Shown piece by piece: positions 18,699 through 28,778 of a stretch of 64,000 nucleotides of DNA. The translations under genes were made by a program, and so were the position numbers. The stretch is from the NCBI RefSeq assembly GCF_016812035.1, contig NZ_CP069178.1:496001-560000 (forward strand), read 5' to 3'. Source of the stretch: Bulleidia sp. zg-1006. GTDB taxonomy: Bacteria > Bacillota_I > Bacilli_A > Erysipelotrichales > Erysipelotrichaceae. Positions within the stretch are counted from its first letter, which is position 1; every line of letters starts with the position of its first letter. The notes under the pieces are model-generated. The model was not told where the DNA came from, did no database searches, and saw nothing but the letters and a program-made list of their open reading frames with translations.

Positions 18699-21248
18699 AT
18701 GAATATCGAACAAATGACAGAAGCTCTTCAAGAGCTTCTTTCTCTTTCTATCGCTTTAGCCCAAAAGCTAAAGCATCCGGAAGTTCAATGTTTGCATTTT
18801 TTACAAAGCGTAGTCGATGAACATGACTTTGATTCTTTGTGGGCTGATTTGGGCATTGATAAAAGAGGGTTTATTCAAGAAATAGCGGATGCTCTGCATA
18901 AAGTCGCAACGGTAGAAGGAAATTATGAACCACGCTTATCTCAAGGTTTGTACCAAGCTTTTCAAGCCGGACAAACTTGGGCCAAGCAACAAGGTGATCA
19001 ATACTTAAGTCAAGGAGCAGTGTTAGTCGGGCTTTTTCAAGGAAATGATTACTTTATTCAAAGTTGGTTAAAGAAACATCAATTAAGTGCTACTCAGATT
19101 GAAGAGGCAGAATTGAAAAGAAGAGGGGGTGTTAAAATGGAAGAAAGAACATCGGAAAGCCAAGTAGAAGCTTTAAAGAAATATGGTCATGACATTGTTC
19201 AAGATGTGAAGGATGGAAAGATTGATCCAATCATTGGTCGTGATGAAGAAATCCGCCGTGTGATGGAAATTTTATCTCGTAAAACAAAGAATAATCCCGT
19301 TCTGATTGGAGAACCGGGGGTTGGTAAAACAGCTATTGTGGAGGGATTGGCTTGGCGTATTATGAATGGTGATGTCCCTTTAGGTTTACAAAATAAGAAG
19401 CTTATTGAACTCGATATGGGAGCCTTAATTGCCGGAGCAAAATATCGTGGTGAGTTTGAAGAACGATTAAAGGGTGTATTGAAAGAAGTGAAAGCCGCTG
19501 CTGGTGAAATTATTTTATTCATTGATGAAATTCATAATTTAGTAGGAGCCGGTAAAACAGAGGGATCCATGGATGCGGCGAACTTATTGAAGCCAATGCT
19601 AGCAAGAGGGGAACTCAAGTGCATTGGAGCGACTACCTTTGATGAATATCGTTTATACATTGAAAAAGATAGAGCCTTGGAACGTCGTTTCCAAAAGATT
19701 ATGGTTAATCAACCATCGGTGGAAGATACGATTTCTATTCTGCGCGGTTTAAAAGAGCGTTTTGAATCGCATCATGGTGTCCGTATTAAAGATGAAGCGA
19801 TTATTGCGGCCGCTACTTTATCTAATCGTTATATTACGGATCGTTTCTTACCCGATAAAGCCATTGATTTAGTTGATGAAGCTTGCGCAACCATTCGTGT
19901 GGAAATGGATTCCATGCCGGCCGAATTAGATGAACTATCGCGTAAAATCATGACCTTACAAATTGAAGAAACTTCTTTGAAGGAAGAAAGTGATGCGAAA
20001 GCGAAAGGGCGTTTAGAAGAAATACAAAAAGACCTCTCTAATTTATCGGAAGAACAGACAGCATTAATGAGCCAATGGAAAGAAGAAAAAGCAAAGGCGG
20101 ATGAGGTCAAACTAGCGAAGGAACAATTGGAAAAAGAAAAGTTGGCTTTAAATCAAGCACAAAATGAAGCTAATTACGAGCAAGCAGCTAAATTAAAATA
20201 CGAAACTATTCCTAATTTAGAAAAGAAAATTCAAGATGCGGAAGAAAATAACCATAACACTTTAATTCAACAGGATGTAGATGAAGATATGGTGGCTAAG
20301 ATTGTATCCAATTGGACACATATTGAAGTTTCTAAACTTTTAAGTACGGAAAGACAAAAGGTGCTTCATTTAGCGGATTATTTGCGTCAAAGAGTGATGG
20401 GGCAAGATGAAGCCTTGGCATTGGTCAGTGATGCCATCTTAAGAGCAAAAGCGAATATTCAAGATGAACATCGTCCGCTAGGTAGTTTCTTGTTTTTAGG
20501 ACCAACAGGGGTTGGTAAAACCGAAGTCGCAAAGGCTTTAGCCGAACAATTATTCGATGATGAAAACAAAATCATTCGTATTGATATGAGTGAGTATATG
20601 GAGAAATTCTCTGTTTCACGTTTGATTGGGGCGCCTCCCGGCTATGTTGGTTATGAAGAAGGTGGTCAATTAAGTGAAGCGGTTCGTCGTAATCCTTATT
20701 CCATTGTCTTACTAGACGAAATTGAAAAGGCTCATCCAGATGTTTTCAATATTCTTCTGCAAGTTTTAGACGATGGTCGCATCACGGATTCCAAAGGAGT
20801 TACAGTTGATTTTAAAAACACCATCATTATCATGACTTCCAATCTGGGCAGTCAATACGCTTTCCAAGAAGGAAACCAAGAGGAAAATTATCGTCGTGAA
20901 ATACAAACTCATTTTAAACCAGAGTTTATTAATCGTATTGATGACATCATTATTTTCCATTCTTTAGATCAAGAAGTATCCAAGAAGATTGCGATGAAGT
21001 TCTTATCCCAACTACAAGCTCGTCTAGCGGATAAGGATGTGCAATTAGAAGTAACGGATGCCGCAAAAGAAAGAATTGTGGCGGTAGGAACGGATCAAGA
21101 ATATGGAGCTAGACCTATGAAGCGTCATATTCAAAAAGAAATTGAAACCAGAGTGGCTCGTGTTCTTTTAGAGAATATAGATGTACAAGGAAAGAAAATT
21201 ATCGTAGATGCGGATGTGTCCGGTTATCAAATTCATTTGCAAGGGTAG
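18699..21248 (+). CDS. clpB: Disaggregase ClpB
   Basis: Hexameric AAA+ chaperone that rescues aggregates with DnaK/DnaJ. It has an N-terminal Clp repeat domain, first AAA module (GEPGVGKT, Walker B FIDEIHN), a coiled-coil M domain rich in Glu and Lys, and second AAA module ([17 protein letters not shown]). The start at 18699 is chosen because the ATG at 18693 touches the AAGGAGG site. It sits 12 bases after dnaJ, so clpB belongs to the HrcA operon here rather than having its own CtsR control. Confidence 0.95.
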   Translation: MNIEQMTEALQELLSLSIALAQKLKHPEVQCLHFLQSVVDEHDFDSLWADLGIDKRGFIQEIADALHKVATVEGNYEPRLSQGLYQAFQAGQTWAKQQGDQYLSQGAVLVGLFQGNDYFIQSWLKKHQLSATQIEEAELKRRGGVKMEERTSESQVEALKKYGHDIVQDVKDGKIDPIIGRDEEIRRVMEILSRKTKNNPVLIGEPGVGKTAIVEGLAWRIMNGDVPLGLQNKKLIELDMGALIAGAKYRGEFEERLKGVLKEVKAAAGEIILFIDEIHNLVGAGKTEGSMDAANLLKPMLARGELKCIGATTFDEYRLYIEKDRALERRFQKIMVNQPSVEDTISILRGLKERFESHHGVRIKDEAIIAAATLSNRYITDRFLPDKAIDLVDEACATIRVEMDSMPAELDELSRKIMTLQIEETSLKEESDAKAKGRLEEIQKDLSNLSEEQTALMSQWKEEKAKADEVKLAKEQLEKEKLALNQAQNEANYEQAAKLKYETIPNLEKKIQDAEENNHNTLIQQDVDEDMVAKIVSNWTHIEVSKLLSTERQKVLHLADYLRQRVMGQDEALALVSDAILRAKANIQDEHRPLGSFLFLGPTGVGKTEVAKALAEQLFDDENKIIRIDMSEYMEKFSVSRLIGAPPGYVGYEEGGQLSEAVRRNPYSIVLLDEIEKAHPDVFNILLQVLDDGRITDSKGVTVDFKNTIIIMTSNLGSQYAFQEGNQEENYRREIQTHFKPEFINRIDDIIIFHSLDQEVSKKIAMKFLSQLQARLADKDVQLEVTDAAKERIVAVGTDQEYGARPMKRHIQKEIETRVARVLLENIDVQGKKIIVDADVSGYQIHLQG

Positions 21249-21269
21249 TTTCAAAAACTACTCTTTTTT
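21243..21269 (+). terminator. Terminator of the heat-shock operon
   Basis: A 7-bp GTAGTTT/AAACTAC stem extended by two pairs, with a T run. The clpB TAG stop codon lies in the left arm. Confidence 0.8.
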
Positions 21270-21305
21270 GGTACATTAGTAACAGAAGTTAGAAAGAGGT
21301 TTCTT

Positions 21306-21803
21306 ATGAATAATGATACATTTCAATGGGCAATGGTATCGGTCTTCGGTTTTTTGGCTGTGTATATGGGTTATTTGAATTTTCGTTGTGCCTCTAAAGT
21401 TAAAATAAAGGATAGACAATGGACCATCATTCGTACCTTAGTATTGGTAATTGCACTTTTAAGCAGTTTGGAATTTTTTGCCGGTTTTTCTGTCTTATTG
21501 CTTATTCGTTATATAGTTACTTTAGTTGCCTGCTTAATTTTCTTTTTCAGCCATGATGGTGTTGGGAATGAGGGTTTCGTTTCCGGCTCTTATTTCTATC
21601 CATATCAGGATGTGAAGGCTTATGATGTGTATAAACAAGCGAAGCGTTTTACGGTTATCTTTATTATCCAAGAGGAAAATCGCAAGCGTAAATTTGAAGA
21701 ATTGACACGTGAAGTAAACTTTGATTTAAAGAATCAGAAAGCAGTAGAACAATTATTAAAAGAGAAAATAGGAAAAAAATATCGTCGTCTAAAGAAACAA
21801 TAG
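21306..21803 (+). CDS. Small membrane protein of unknown function
   Basis: 165 residues. Two to three hydrophobic segments lie between residues 10 and 85, with a soluble, Lys/Arg-rich C-terminal half (about residues 95-165) that may be a cytoplasmic domain. No family was recognised. AGAGG precedes the ATG. It is a single-gene unit, with its own terminator downstream and the clpB terminator upstream. Confidence 0.7.
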   Translation: MNNDTFQWAMVSVFGFLAVYMGYLNFRCASKVKIKDRQWTIIRTLVLVIALLSSLEFFAGFSVLLLIRYIVTLVACLIFFFSHDGVGNEGFVSGSYFYPYQDVKAYDVYKQAKRFTVIFIIQEENRKRKFEELTREVNFDLKNQKAVEQLLKEKIGKKYRRLKKQ

Positions 21804-21804
21804 G

Positions 21805-21830
21805 AGCTACTTTCTAAAGTAGCTTTTTTG
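21805..21830 (+). terminator. Terminator after the small membrane protein
   Basis: AGCTACTT/AAGTAGCT stem (21805-21812 and 21817-21824) followed by a T run. Confidence 0.8.
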
Positions 21831-21834
21831 GTGC

Positions 21835-21882
21835 TTGACTATTTTCGGGAATAGGCTATTATTAAATAGTCAAAATGACTAT
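21835..21882 (+). promoter_or_regulatory. NAD operon promoter and predicted NrtR operator
   Basis: TTGACT (21835-21840) with TATTAT (21857-21862) forms the promoter, putting +1 only about 5 bases before the nrtR ATG at 21875. A palindrome ATAGTCA, AAA, TGACTAT (21866-21882) covers +1 and the start codon. A 10-base inverted repeat (21835-21844 against 21864-21873) also spans the whole promoter. Such a site before a Nudix-type regulator and NAD salvage genes fits NrtR autorepression. Confidence 0.7.
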
Positions 21883-22732
21883 GAAAAAGATATTGAATGA
21901 GAAAGGAGAAAGCTTAGAAGAATTTCTCCAACGTTACGATAGTTCGCACTATGAAAAAGCCAGTCAGACAGCTGATTGTCTTGTTTTTACCGTGGATGAA
22001 GGAAAGTTGAAAGTCCTTTTAATTCAACGAAGAAACCATCCTTTTATTCATGATTGGGCAATGCCCGGCGGCTTTCTAGATATGAATGAAGATTTAGATG
22101 GGGCGGCTTTAAGGGAACTCAAGGAAGAAACCTCTTTGTCAGAGAATATTTACTTTGAACAGCTTTATACCTTTTCTAAAGTAGACCGGGATCCACGAAC
22201 ACGGATTATTACAACCGTATATTTAACGATGGTACCACCATCTTCTATCCCTTTAGCTATGGCGGCAGATGATGCCTTAAATACGACTTGGTTTGAAATT
22301 AGAAAAAAAGTGGAAAGTGTGGATGATGAAAAGAGAATTTCAACCTTGGTGTTGGAATATGAAGATATTTCCATTCGTTACCAAATATGCGATACGGTAA
22401 AAGAAAATTACATTCAAACAAGTTCTACATTATTAAGCAAGACTAAATTAGCAGGGGATCATTATAAAGCCATCAATCGAGCTATGGATTATTTACAAGA
22501 TCGGGTGATGAGTGATGGACTTTTATTTCACTTGTTACCAAAGAATTTTAGTTTGAAAGCAGCCCAATTAGCTTATGAAGCTGTTTTACATAAGAAAGTG
22601 GATACACCAAATTTCCGGCGAGATATACGTAAGTATGTGACCGATATTCAACGTTTTGCAATCCAGAAAGGAAGAAGAGTTAAATTATATCAATACAATC
22701 CATTAACGAAATGGGGGAGGAACTTGAAATGA
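21875..22732 (+). CDS. nrtR: NrtR-like Nudix transcriptional regulator of NAD metabolism
   Basis: N-terminal Nudix domain with the box GGFLDMNEDLDGAAL followed by RELKEET. A C-terminal region of about 90 residues resembles the winged helix of NrtR. NrtR proteins repress NAD genes and are released by ADP-ribose or related NAD products. The next four genes are all NAD salvage or synthesis enzymes, which strongly supports the role. No ribosome site precedes the start; an in-frame ATG at 21881 is an alternative. Since the Nudix box is intact, hydrolase activity cannot be excluded. Confidence 0.85.
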   Translation: MTMKKILNEKGESLEEFLQRYDSSHYEKASQTADCLVFTVDEGKLKVLLIQRRNHPFIHDWAMPGGFLDMNEDLDGAALRELKEETSLSENIYFEQLYTFSKVDRDPRTRIITTVYLTMVPPSSIPLAMAADDALNTTWFEIRKKVESVDDEKRISTLVLEYEDISIRYQICDTVKENYIQTSSTLLSKTKLAGDHYKAINRAMDYLQDRVMSDGLLFHLLPKNFSLKAAQLAYEAVLHKKVDTPNFRRDIRKYVTDIQRFAIQKGRRVKLYQYNPLTKWGRNLK

Positions 22733-23256
22733 AACGATGTTTGGTTGTGGTCGATATGCAAGTGGATTTTGTGACAGGGAGTTTGGGCACAAAAGAAGCA
22801 CCTGAAATTCTAAAGGTTGCTAAAAGAATTATTCAAGAGCCTTATGATGAAATTTATGTGACAATGGATACGCATGATAATCAGTATTTATCCAGTAATG
22901 AAGGTCGTCATTTACCGGTATTTCATTGCGTAAAAGATAGTCCCGGTTGGCAATTAGAAGCTTCAATTGCTGAAGAATTAAATAAGAAGTCTTTTATAAA
23001 AATTGAAAAAAGGCAATTTGGTAGTTTTGAATTGGTAGAAGCGTTAAAGAAAAGCCAACCGGATGAAGTGGATTTTATAGGTATTTGTACCGATATTTGT
23101 GTTTTAAGTAACGCTATTTTAGTGAAAACCGCTTTGTCTGAAAGTACGATTTCTGTTTATGAAAATGCGACAAGTGCCACAAGTCCCTTATTGAAAGAAA
23201 AAAGTTTAGAGGTCTTAAAAATAAATCAAGTGGAAATAAAGGAGTTCCCATTATGA
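22729..23256 (+). CDS. pncA: Nicotinamidase
   Basis: Hydrolyses nicotinamide to nicotinate. Cysteine hydrolase fold with the catalytic Asp in VVDMQVDF, a Lys in the KIEKRQFG segment and the nucleophile Cys in ICTDICV. The start at 22729 is taken because GGGGAGG lies upstream and it overlaps the nrtR stop (ATGA). Length is about 175 residues. It is first in the salvage route pncA-pncB-nadD-nadE. Confidence 0.9.
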   Translation: MKRCLVVVDMQVDFVTGSLGTKEAPEILKVAKRIIQEPYDEIYVTMDTHDNQYLSSNEGRHLPVFHCVKDSPGWQLEASIAEELNKKSFIKIEKRQFGSFELVEALKKSQPDEVDFIGICTDICVLSNAILVKTALSESTISVYENATSATSPLLKEKSLEVLKINQVEIKEFPL

Positions 23257-24773
23257 CAAATATTCAAGTAAACGCATATATTCCGGATGAAGATTATGAT
23301 AATCCAGCGATGGTCACTGACTTTTATGAATTCTCAATGGCAAATTCATTGTTCTTACATGGCTATAAAGATACTGTTATGGTCTTTGATATGTTCTTCC
23401 GAGAAAATCCTGATGACTTAGGCTATTCTATTTCAGCCGGTCAACATAAGTTATTACGCTTTTTAAAAAATTATCATTTCAACAATCAAGATATTCAATG
23501 GCTACTTTACAAGGGAATGAGTGCTGAATTCTGTGACTATTTAAAAACATATCGTTGGAAAGGCGATGTGTATATGTTACGAGAAGGAACGGTGTGCTAT
23601 CCACAAGTACCAATGGTACGGATTGAATGCGATATGGTGGGGGCTATTTTAATTGAAACGTATTTACTTCAAACCATGAACTTTCATAGTTTAATCACCA
23701 CTAAAGCCACTAAGATTACAGGTTTAAGCACCAATCATGAACGCAATGTCATGGAATTTGGTACGAGACGTGCCCAAGGAGCTTCAGCCGGTAATGATGG
23801 AGCTTATGCCTCTATCTTAGGTGGTTGTATTGGTACAGCAAATTGTTTGGCGGAAATGAAGTATGGTCCTGATGTACCGGCAGTAGGAACGATTGCTCAC
23901 TCTTATGTGGAATTCTTTCCAAGTGAATACGAGGCCTTTGAGGCTTATGCTGAAACTTACCCAGATAATGTGTCCTTATTGCTGGATACTTATAGTATCT
24001 TTAATTCCGGTCTGCCCAACTTAATTAAGTTGGATGATGCCATGATTGCGAAGTATCCAAATGATCCAAATAAGCGTGTCAAAGCAGCACGTATTGACTC
24101 TGGCGATTTAGCCCGTGGTTATAAGAAATTAAGAAAAGCTTTGGATGGAGTTGGCAAGAGCTATATTAAATTAGTGGCTTCCAATTCTTTGGATGAAAAG
24201 AAAATGTCAAATATGGAATTATATGAAGGAGCGAAGTTTGATGCCTATGGGGTTGGTGAAAAGTTGATTACCTCTGCTACAGATCCGGTTTTTGGTGGGG
24301 TTTATAAGTTGGTTGCTATCAAGAATGAAGATGGAACTTACACACCAAAGATGAAATTCTCTGATTCAGCTTCAAAAGCCATTATTCCGGGTAAACTAAT
24401 GGCTTGGCGAGTATTTGATGAAGAAGGAAAGGGGCAATGTGACATCATTGCTTTAGACGATGAAGTTTTTGAGAATGGTCAAGAAATTGAAGTGGTGAAT
24501 TTAGATCCGGATGCATTAGAACCGATCATTCGTATCACTCCATTTCACATTGAAAGAATTTTAGTTCCACATATGATTCAAGGGGAAATAGTCTTGGATT
24601 TACCGGATATTCGTGCTAAAAAAGAATACATTCGTGAACAACTTCAATATCGTGTTTGGGAATCAGAATTAAGAACTGAGTTACCGCATCGCCATTATGT
24701 GGATTTAAGTCCTAAATTAGCTAAATTACGTGCTGATTTGTACGAAAAATTATACAAGGAAGCAGGAAAATGA
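23253..24773 (+). CDS. pncB: Nicotinate phosphoribosyltransferase
   Basis: Converts nicotinate and PRPP to nicotinate mononucleotide. The family signature FGTRRAQG and the phosphate-binding region IDSGDLARGYKKLR are present. At 506 residues it is the longer Gram-positive form. It overlaps pncA by 4 bases, with AAGGAG before the ATG, and overlaps nadD by 4. Confidence 0.95.
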   Translation: MTNIQVNAYIPDEDYDNPAMVTDFYEFSMANSLFLHGYKDTVMVFDMFFRENPDDLGYSISAGQHKLLRFLKNYHFNNQDIQWLLYKGMSAEFCDYLKTYRWKGDVYMLREGTVCYPQVPMVRIECDMVGAILIETYLLQTMNFHSLITTKATKITGLSTNHERNVMEFGTRRAQGASAGNDGAYASILGGCIGTANCLAEMKYGPDVPAVGTIAHSYVEFFPSEYEAFEAYAETYPDNVSLLLDTYSIFNSGLPNLIKLDDAMIAKYPNDPNKRVKAARIDSGDLARGYKKLRKALDGVGKSYIKLVASNSLDEKKMSNMELYEGAKFDAYGVGEKLITSATDPVFGGVYKLVAIKNEDGTYTPKMKFSDSASKAIIPGKLMAWRVFDEEGKGQCDIIALDDEVFENGQEIEVVNLDPDALEPIIRITPFHIERILVPHMIQGEIVLDLPDIRAKKEYIREQLQYRVWESELRTELPHRHYVDLSPKLAKLRADLYEKLYKEAGK

Positions 24774-25375
24774 AAGCTCTCTTATTTGCCGGAGCCTTTA
24801 ATCCAGTCACAAAAGCTCATATTGAGTTAGCCAAACTATCTTTAGAACAAACCAAAAGAGACTGTGTTATCTTTTTACCCAGTCAAAGTCATTACATTGA
24901 ACAAGATCAACGAAAAAATTATGCCTTAAGTGCCAATCAACGTTTGGCTTTATTAAGAAAGTGCCAAGAAAATCATCCATGGATGAAAATATCCACCTAT
25001 GATTTAGAACAAAAAGAACAACCTCGTACTTATCAAAGTCTTAAAGCCTTAAAACAAAAAGGTTATGATTGTGCTTTACTATTGGGAGACGATCAATTTT
25101 TAAAAATGGAAAGTACTTGGTTGAATGTCGATAAGATTGCCAAAGAATTTGGGATTGTTTGCTTGGAAAGAGGAAAAAATGTTTTAGAAGAAATGAAAAA
25201 TTCTTCTTTCTTGATGGCTTTAATGCCTTATGTGACAATCATTAAAAGTCCCAATTGGTCAAAAACTATTTCTTCCAGCCAGGTGCGTCTTTGGCTTCAA
25301 GACCAACATCAACACAGAAAAGAATTGGAAGAAGTGTTGCCTTTTTCCTTAGCGGTATTACAGGAGGTGTTATGA
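24770..25375 (+). CDS. nadD: Nicotinate-nucleotide adenylyltransferase
   Basis: Forms deamido-NAD from nicotinate mononucleotide and ATP. Nucleotidyltransferase motifs are GAFNPVTKAH near the N-terminus and ISSSQVR near the C-terminus. Length 201 is normal. It is coupled by ATGA overlaps to pncB and nadE. Confidence 0.92.
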   Translation: MKALLFAGAFNPVTKAHIELAKLSLEQTKRDCVIFLPSQSHYIEQDQRKNYALSANQRLALLRKCQENHPWMKISTYDLEQKEQPRTYQSLKALKQKGYDCALLLGDDQFLKMESTWLNVDKIAKEFGIVCLERGKNVLEEMKNSSFLMALMPYVTIIKSPNWSKTISSSQVRLWLQDQHQHRKELEEVLPFSLAVLQEVL

Positions 25376-27300
25376 AAAATCCTTTTATAAAAATGGCGAG
25401 TGTTTCTTTGGAAACAGCTTTAGGAAATGTGATGGAGAATGTTCGTCAAATCAAGCAATCCTTACAAGAAACCGATGCAAAGCTGGTGGTCTTTCCCGAG
25501 CTTAGTTTAACGGGGTATAGTCTAGGAGATTTATTTCATCAAGATGGTTTATTAAAAGAAGTGATTTTCGGCTTAGAGGAATTAAGAGTATTTAGTCAAA
25601 GCTATCCGCAACAACTCATAGTGGTGGGAGCTCCTTTAATGAAAGAAAATCGTTTATACAATACAGCTGTTTTTATTCAAGATGGTGAGTATAAATTAGT
25701 AGTTCCAAAAACTTTTTTGCCGAATTATCATGAATTTTATGAACTACGTTGGTTTGCGAGTGGAATGGATGTGGATTGTGATTTCATCATGATTGGAAAG
25801 GAAGAAGTTGCCTTTGGTAAACATTACTTGTTAAAAGATGGTGAAATTAAGATTGGTTGTGAGATTTGTGAAGATCTTTGGGTAGTAAATCGTCCATCAA
25901 ATGTCTTGGTCGAAAATGGCGCAAATGTGATTGTGAATTTATCCGCCTCCAATGAAATGATTGGTAAAGCGAAGTATCGCCGTCATCTTGTCCTTCAACA
26001 AAGTGCAATTGGTCATTGTGCTTATATTTATGCTTCAAGTGGATTAGGAGAAAGCAGTACAGACCTTGTGTTTTCTGGTCATTGTATGATTGCCGGTGAA
26101 GGTCATTTATTAAAAGAAATGATTTGGCCATTAAAAAGAACTATCTTAGAAGCTATTGTGGACATGGATAAGATTATCGCAAGTCGTCGTAGTCTAAATA
26201 CCTTTGGAAATGGTTTATTATTTCCTTCTATTGAAGTGGATTTAGGACAAGTAGAAGAAAGTGTTGAGGAGATGGTTTCTTTCTTGCATGAAAATCACTA
26301 TGATGTGAATCCATTCCCCTTTGTGCCAAGGGAAAAGAAGGAACGTATAGAAAGAAGTCGTGCTGTTTTGCAAATGCAGTCAAGGGCTTTATTTCAACGC
26401 TATAAAGCAACCGGCTTAAAGACAGCAGTCATAGGTGTTTCAGGTGGTTTGGATAGCACGTTAGCTCTTTTGGTTCTTCATGAAACAAGGAAGCTTTATC
26501 CAGACTTAAGAATGATTGGTGTAACGATGCCTTCATATGGTAATACAACTAATTATACTTATCAAAATGCCTTAGATTTAATGGAAGCTTTAAACATTGA
26601 AGTAAGAGAAATTCCCATTCAAGAAATGGTTCAGGAACATTTAAAAGCCATTGGTCATCCAACTAGTTACCAAGGGGAAGGAGATACAACCTATGAAAAT
26701 GCTCAAGCGAGAATGCGTACGTATCTATTGATGGATATTGCCAATCAAGAGAAGGGCTTGGTGATTGGTACCGGTGATCTTTCAGAACTGGCTTTAGGCT
26801 GGTGTACGTATAATGGTGACCATATGTCGATGTATGGGGTAAATAGTTCCATCCCCAAGACTTTAGTGAAGTACATATGTGAATCCTATGCTTTAGAAAC
26901 GGAAAATAAAGCTTTATCGGATGTCTTGCATAGGATTGTGAATATACCAATATCACCAGAATTAACCCCGAATCAAAATGGTGAAATTGTGCAAAAGACA
27001 GAAGAAGTAATTGGTAAGTATGATTTGAATGATTTCTTCTTATATCACATGATTCGTTTTGGAAGTAGTGTAAAGAAGTTAGTTACGTTAGCGATGGTAG
27101 CCTATCCATCGCAAAGTAAAAAGGAGATTAAGCTAGCTTTAGAGCGTTTCTTAAAGCGTTTCTTTAGTCAACAATTTAAGCGTTCTTGTTTACCGGACGG
27201 ACCAAAAGTGGGCACGATTTCCTTATCACCAAGAGGGGATTGGCGCATGCCAAGTGATGTAAGTGGGGAAGTTTGGTTGAAGGAATTAAATTGTTTATAA
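25372..27300 (+). CDS. nadE: Glutamine-dependent NAD+ synthetase
   Basis: Amidates deamido-NAD to NAD. The N-terminal nitrilase-type glutaminase domain has the catalytic triad Glu in FPELSLTGY, Lys in VPKTFLPNY and Cys in GCEICEDLW. The C-terminal synthetase has the PP-loop SGGLDSTLAL. The start at 25372 (642 residues) is chosen for its AGGAGG site and 4-base overlap with nadD; a longer in-frame reading upstream lies inside nadD. It is the last gene of the NrtR operon. Confidence 0.95.
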   Translation: MKNPFIKMASVSLETALGNVMENVRQIKQSLQETDAKLVVFPELSLTGYSLGDLFHQDGLLKEVIFGLEELRVFSQSYPQQLIVVGAPLMKENRLYNTAVFIQDGEYKLVVPKTFLPNYHEFYELRWFASGMDVDCDFIMIGKEEVAFGKHYLLKDGEIKIGCEICEDLWVVNRPSNVLVENGANVIVNLSASNEMIGKAKYRRHLVLQQSAIGHCAYIYASSGLGESSTDLVFSGHCMIAGEGHLLKEMIWPLKRTILEAIVDMDKIIASRRSLNTFGNGLLFPSIEVDLGQVEESVEEMVSFLHENHYDVNPFPFVPREKKERIERSRAVLQMQSRALFQRYKATGLKTAVIGVSGGLDSTLALLVLHETRKLYPDLRMIGVTMPSYGNTTNYTYQNALDLMEALNIEVREIPIQEMVQEHLKAIGHPTSYQGEGDTTYENAQARMRTYLLMDIANQEKGLVIGTGDLSELALGWCTYNGDHMSMYGVNSSIPKTLVKYICESYALETENKALSDVLHRIVNIPISPELTPNQNGEIVQKTEEVIGKYDLNDFFLYHMIRFGSSVKKLVTLAMVAYPSQSKKEIKLALERFLKRFFSQQFKRSCLPDGPKVGTISLSPRGDWRMPSDVSGEVWLKELNCL

Positions 27301-27315
27301 ATTTTTCTTTCTATC

Positions 27316-27344
27316 TAGTCAAAAGAAGTGAAATCTGCTAAAGT
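27316..27344 (+). promoter_or_regulatory. uraA promoter
   Basis: TAGTCA (27316-27321), 17-base spacer, TAAAGT with a TG extension (27336-27344). Transcription would start near 27351, just upstream of the attenuator. Confidence 0.5.
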
Positions 27345-27352
27345 ACTGGTAA

Positions 27353-27433
27353 GGTCCTTTAAATTGACACGAGAGGTCAGTAAGGAAAATGGAAATATGT
27401 CATTTATAGTGGCCTGATAAGGTCACTTTTTTT
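27353..27433 (+). promoter_or_regulatory. PyrR-type attenuator in the uraA leader
   Basis: A stem-loop with lower stem TCCTT/AAGGA and upper stem TGAC/GTCA carries the loop ACGAGAG followed by GG, close to the PyrR recognition loop (CNGNGAGG). A terminator follows (27408-27414 with 27421-27427, T run to 27433). This is the layout by which UMP-bound PyrR favours termination of pyrimidine genes. Confidence 0.6.
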
Positions 27434-27451
27434 AGGACCAAAGGAGGATAA

Positions 27452-28732
27452 ATGAAAGAAAGTAATGAAATGATTTTGGACGTTAAGAATAAGCCAGAAG
27501 CATCAAAATGGTTTTTCTTAAGTTTTCAACATGTCTTTGCGATGTTTGGAGCCACGATTTTAGTGCCTATTTTAACGGGCTTTCCGGTTTCTGTAGCTTT
27601 ATTTGCGTCGGGGTTAGGTACGGTATTATATGCGATTATTACACAATTTAAGGTACCGGTTTACTTAGGTAGTAGTTTTGCATATATTGCGGCTGTACAA
27701 ATTGCAGTTAAAGCCATGGGTGGTGCTAAGGATGCGGCTCTTTCCGGCTTATTTTTAGTCGGTTTAATCTATGTGGTTGTTGGTTTGATTGTTAAGTTTG
27801 TGGGTAAAGATTGGGTGGATAAATTATTACCACCAATTGTGATTGGACCAATGATTGCGGTGATTGGATTAGGCTTAGCATCTTCGGCAATTCGTAATGC
27901 CGGCTTGGTACAGGGTGGTAATCCTAGAGCGATGGTGGTTGCGTTTATCACTTTTGTGATAACGGCTTTGATTTCAACAAAAGCAAAGGGTTTCTTTAAA
28001 ATTATTCCTTTCTTATGTGGAATTGTGATTGGTTATGTAGTAGCGATTACTTTTGGAATTGTGGATTTTACGCCTATTAAGCAAGTGCTTCAATCAGGGC
28101 GTTTAGTTGCTCTTCCGGAATTCTTATTGCCATTTCAACTAGGTCATTTTCACCAATGGCACTTCTACTTTGGACCAGAAACGATTGCAGTTTTACCGGT
28201 TGTTTTAGTGACAATTTCTGAACACATTGGTGACCATACCGTTCTTTCTAAGATAGTTGGTAAAAATTTCTTGAAAGATCCCGGTTTGGATCGAACATTA
28301 ATGGGGGATGGTATTGCGACTTCAGTATCGGCTTTATTAGGTGGACCAGCCAATACAACTTATGGCGAAAACACAGGGGTTATCGGTATGACTAAGGTAG
28401 CTTCGATTTATGTGACAGTTGGAGCGGCTTGTATAGCAATGGTGTTATCGATGTTCCCATTGGTATCGGCGGTTATTCAAACCATTCCAAATGCGGTATT
28501 GGGTGGTATGTCCATTCTTTTATATGGAGTCATTGCTTCCAATGGTTTACGTGTTTTAATTGATCATCAAGTTGATTTTAGTGAACAAAGAAACTTAATT
28601 ATTGCTTCGGCGATGTTAGTGATTGGTATCGGTGGAGCCATCTTGCCAATTGGTAGTTTTGTGACTTTGAGCGGAACAGCTTTATCCGCGGTTGTGGGTA
28701 TTATATTAAACTTTATTTTAGCGAGAAAATAA
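27452..28732 (+). CDS. uraA: Uracil permease (NCS2 family)
   Basis: Uracil:proton symporter with about 14 spans, 426 residues. The early motif FQHVFAMFGATILVP is the family hallmark, and the GENTGVIGMTKVAS segment carries conserved substrate-binding residues. AAAGGAGG lies before the ATG. The attenuator upstream supports a pyrimidine rather than a purine substrate. Confidence 0.93.
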   Translation: MKESNEMILDVKNKPEASKWFFLSFQHVFAMFGATILVPILTGFPVSVALFASGLGTVLYAIITQFKVPVYLGSSFAYIAAVQIAVKAMGGAKDAALSGLFLVGLIYVVVGLIVKFVGKDWVDKLLPPIVIGPMIAVIGLGLASSAIRNAGLVQGGNPRAMVVAFITFVITALISTKAKGFFKIIPFLCGIVIGYVVAITFGIVDFTPIKQVLQSGRLVALPEFLLPFQLGHFHQWHFYFGPETIAVLPVVLVTISEHIGDHTVLSKIVGKNFLKDPGLDRTLMGDGIATSVSALLGGPANTTYGENTGVIGMTKVASIYVTVGAACIAMVLSMFPLVSAVIQTIPNAVLGGMSILLYGVIASNGLRVLIDHQVDFSEQRNLIIASAMLVIGIGGAILPIGSFVTLSGTALSAVVGIILNFILARK

Positions 28733-28778
28733 GAAGTTTTAGGGCTTTATGAAATGCTCTTTTTTATAGGTAACGAGC

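Noticed and set aside
27316-27324. TAGTCAAAA just after nadE as a second NrtR site
   Set aside because: Only one half is present; the partner half TGACTA is missing.
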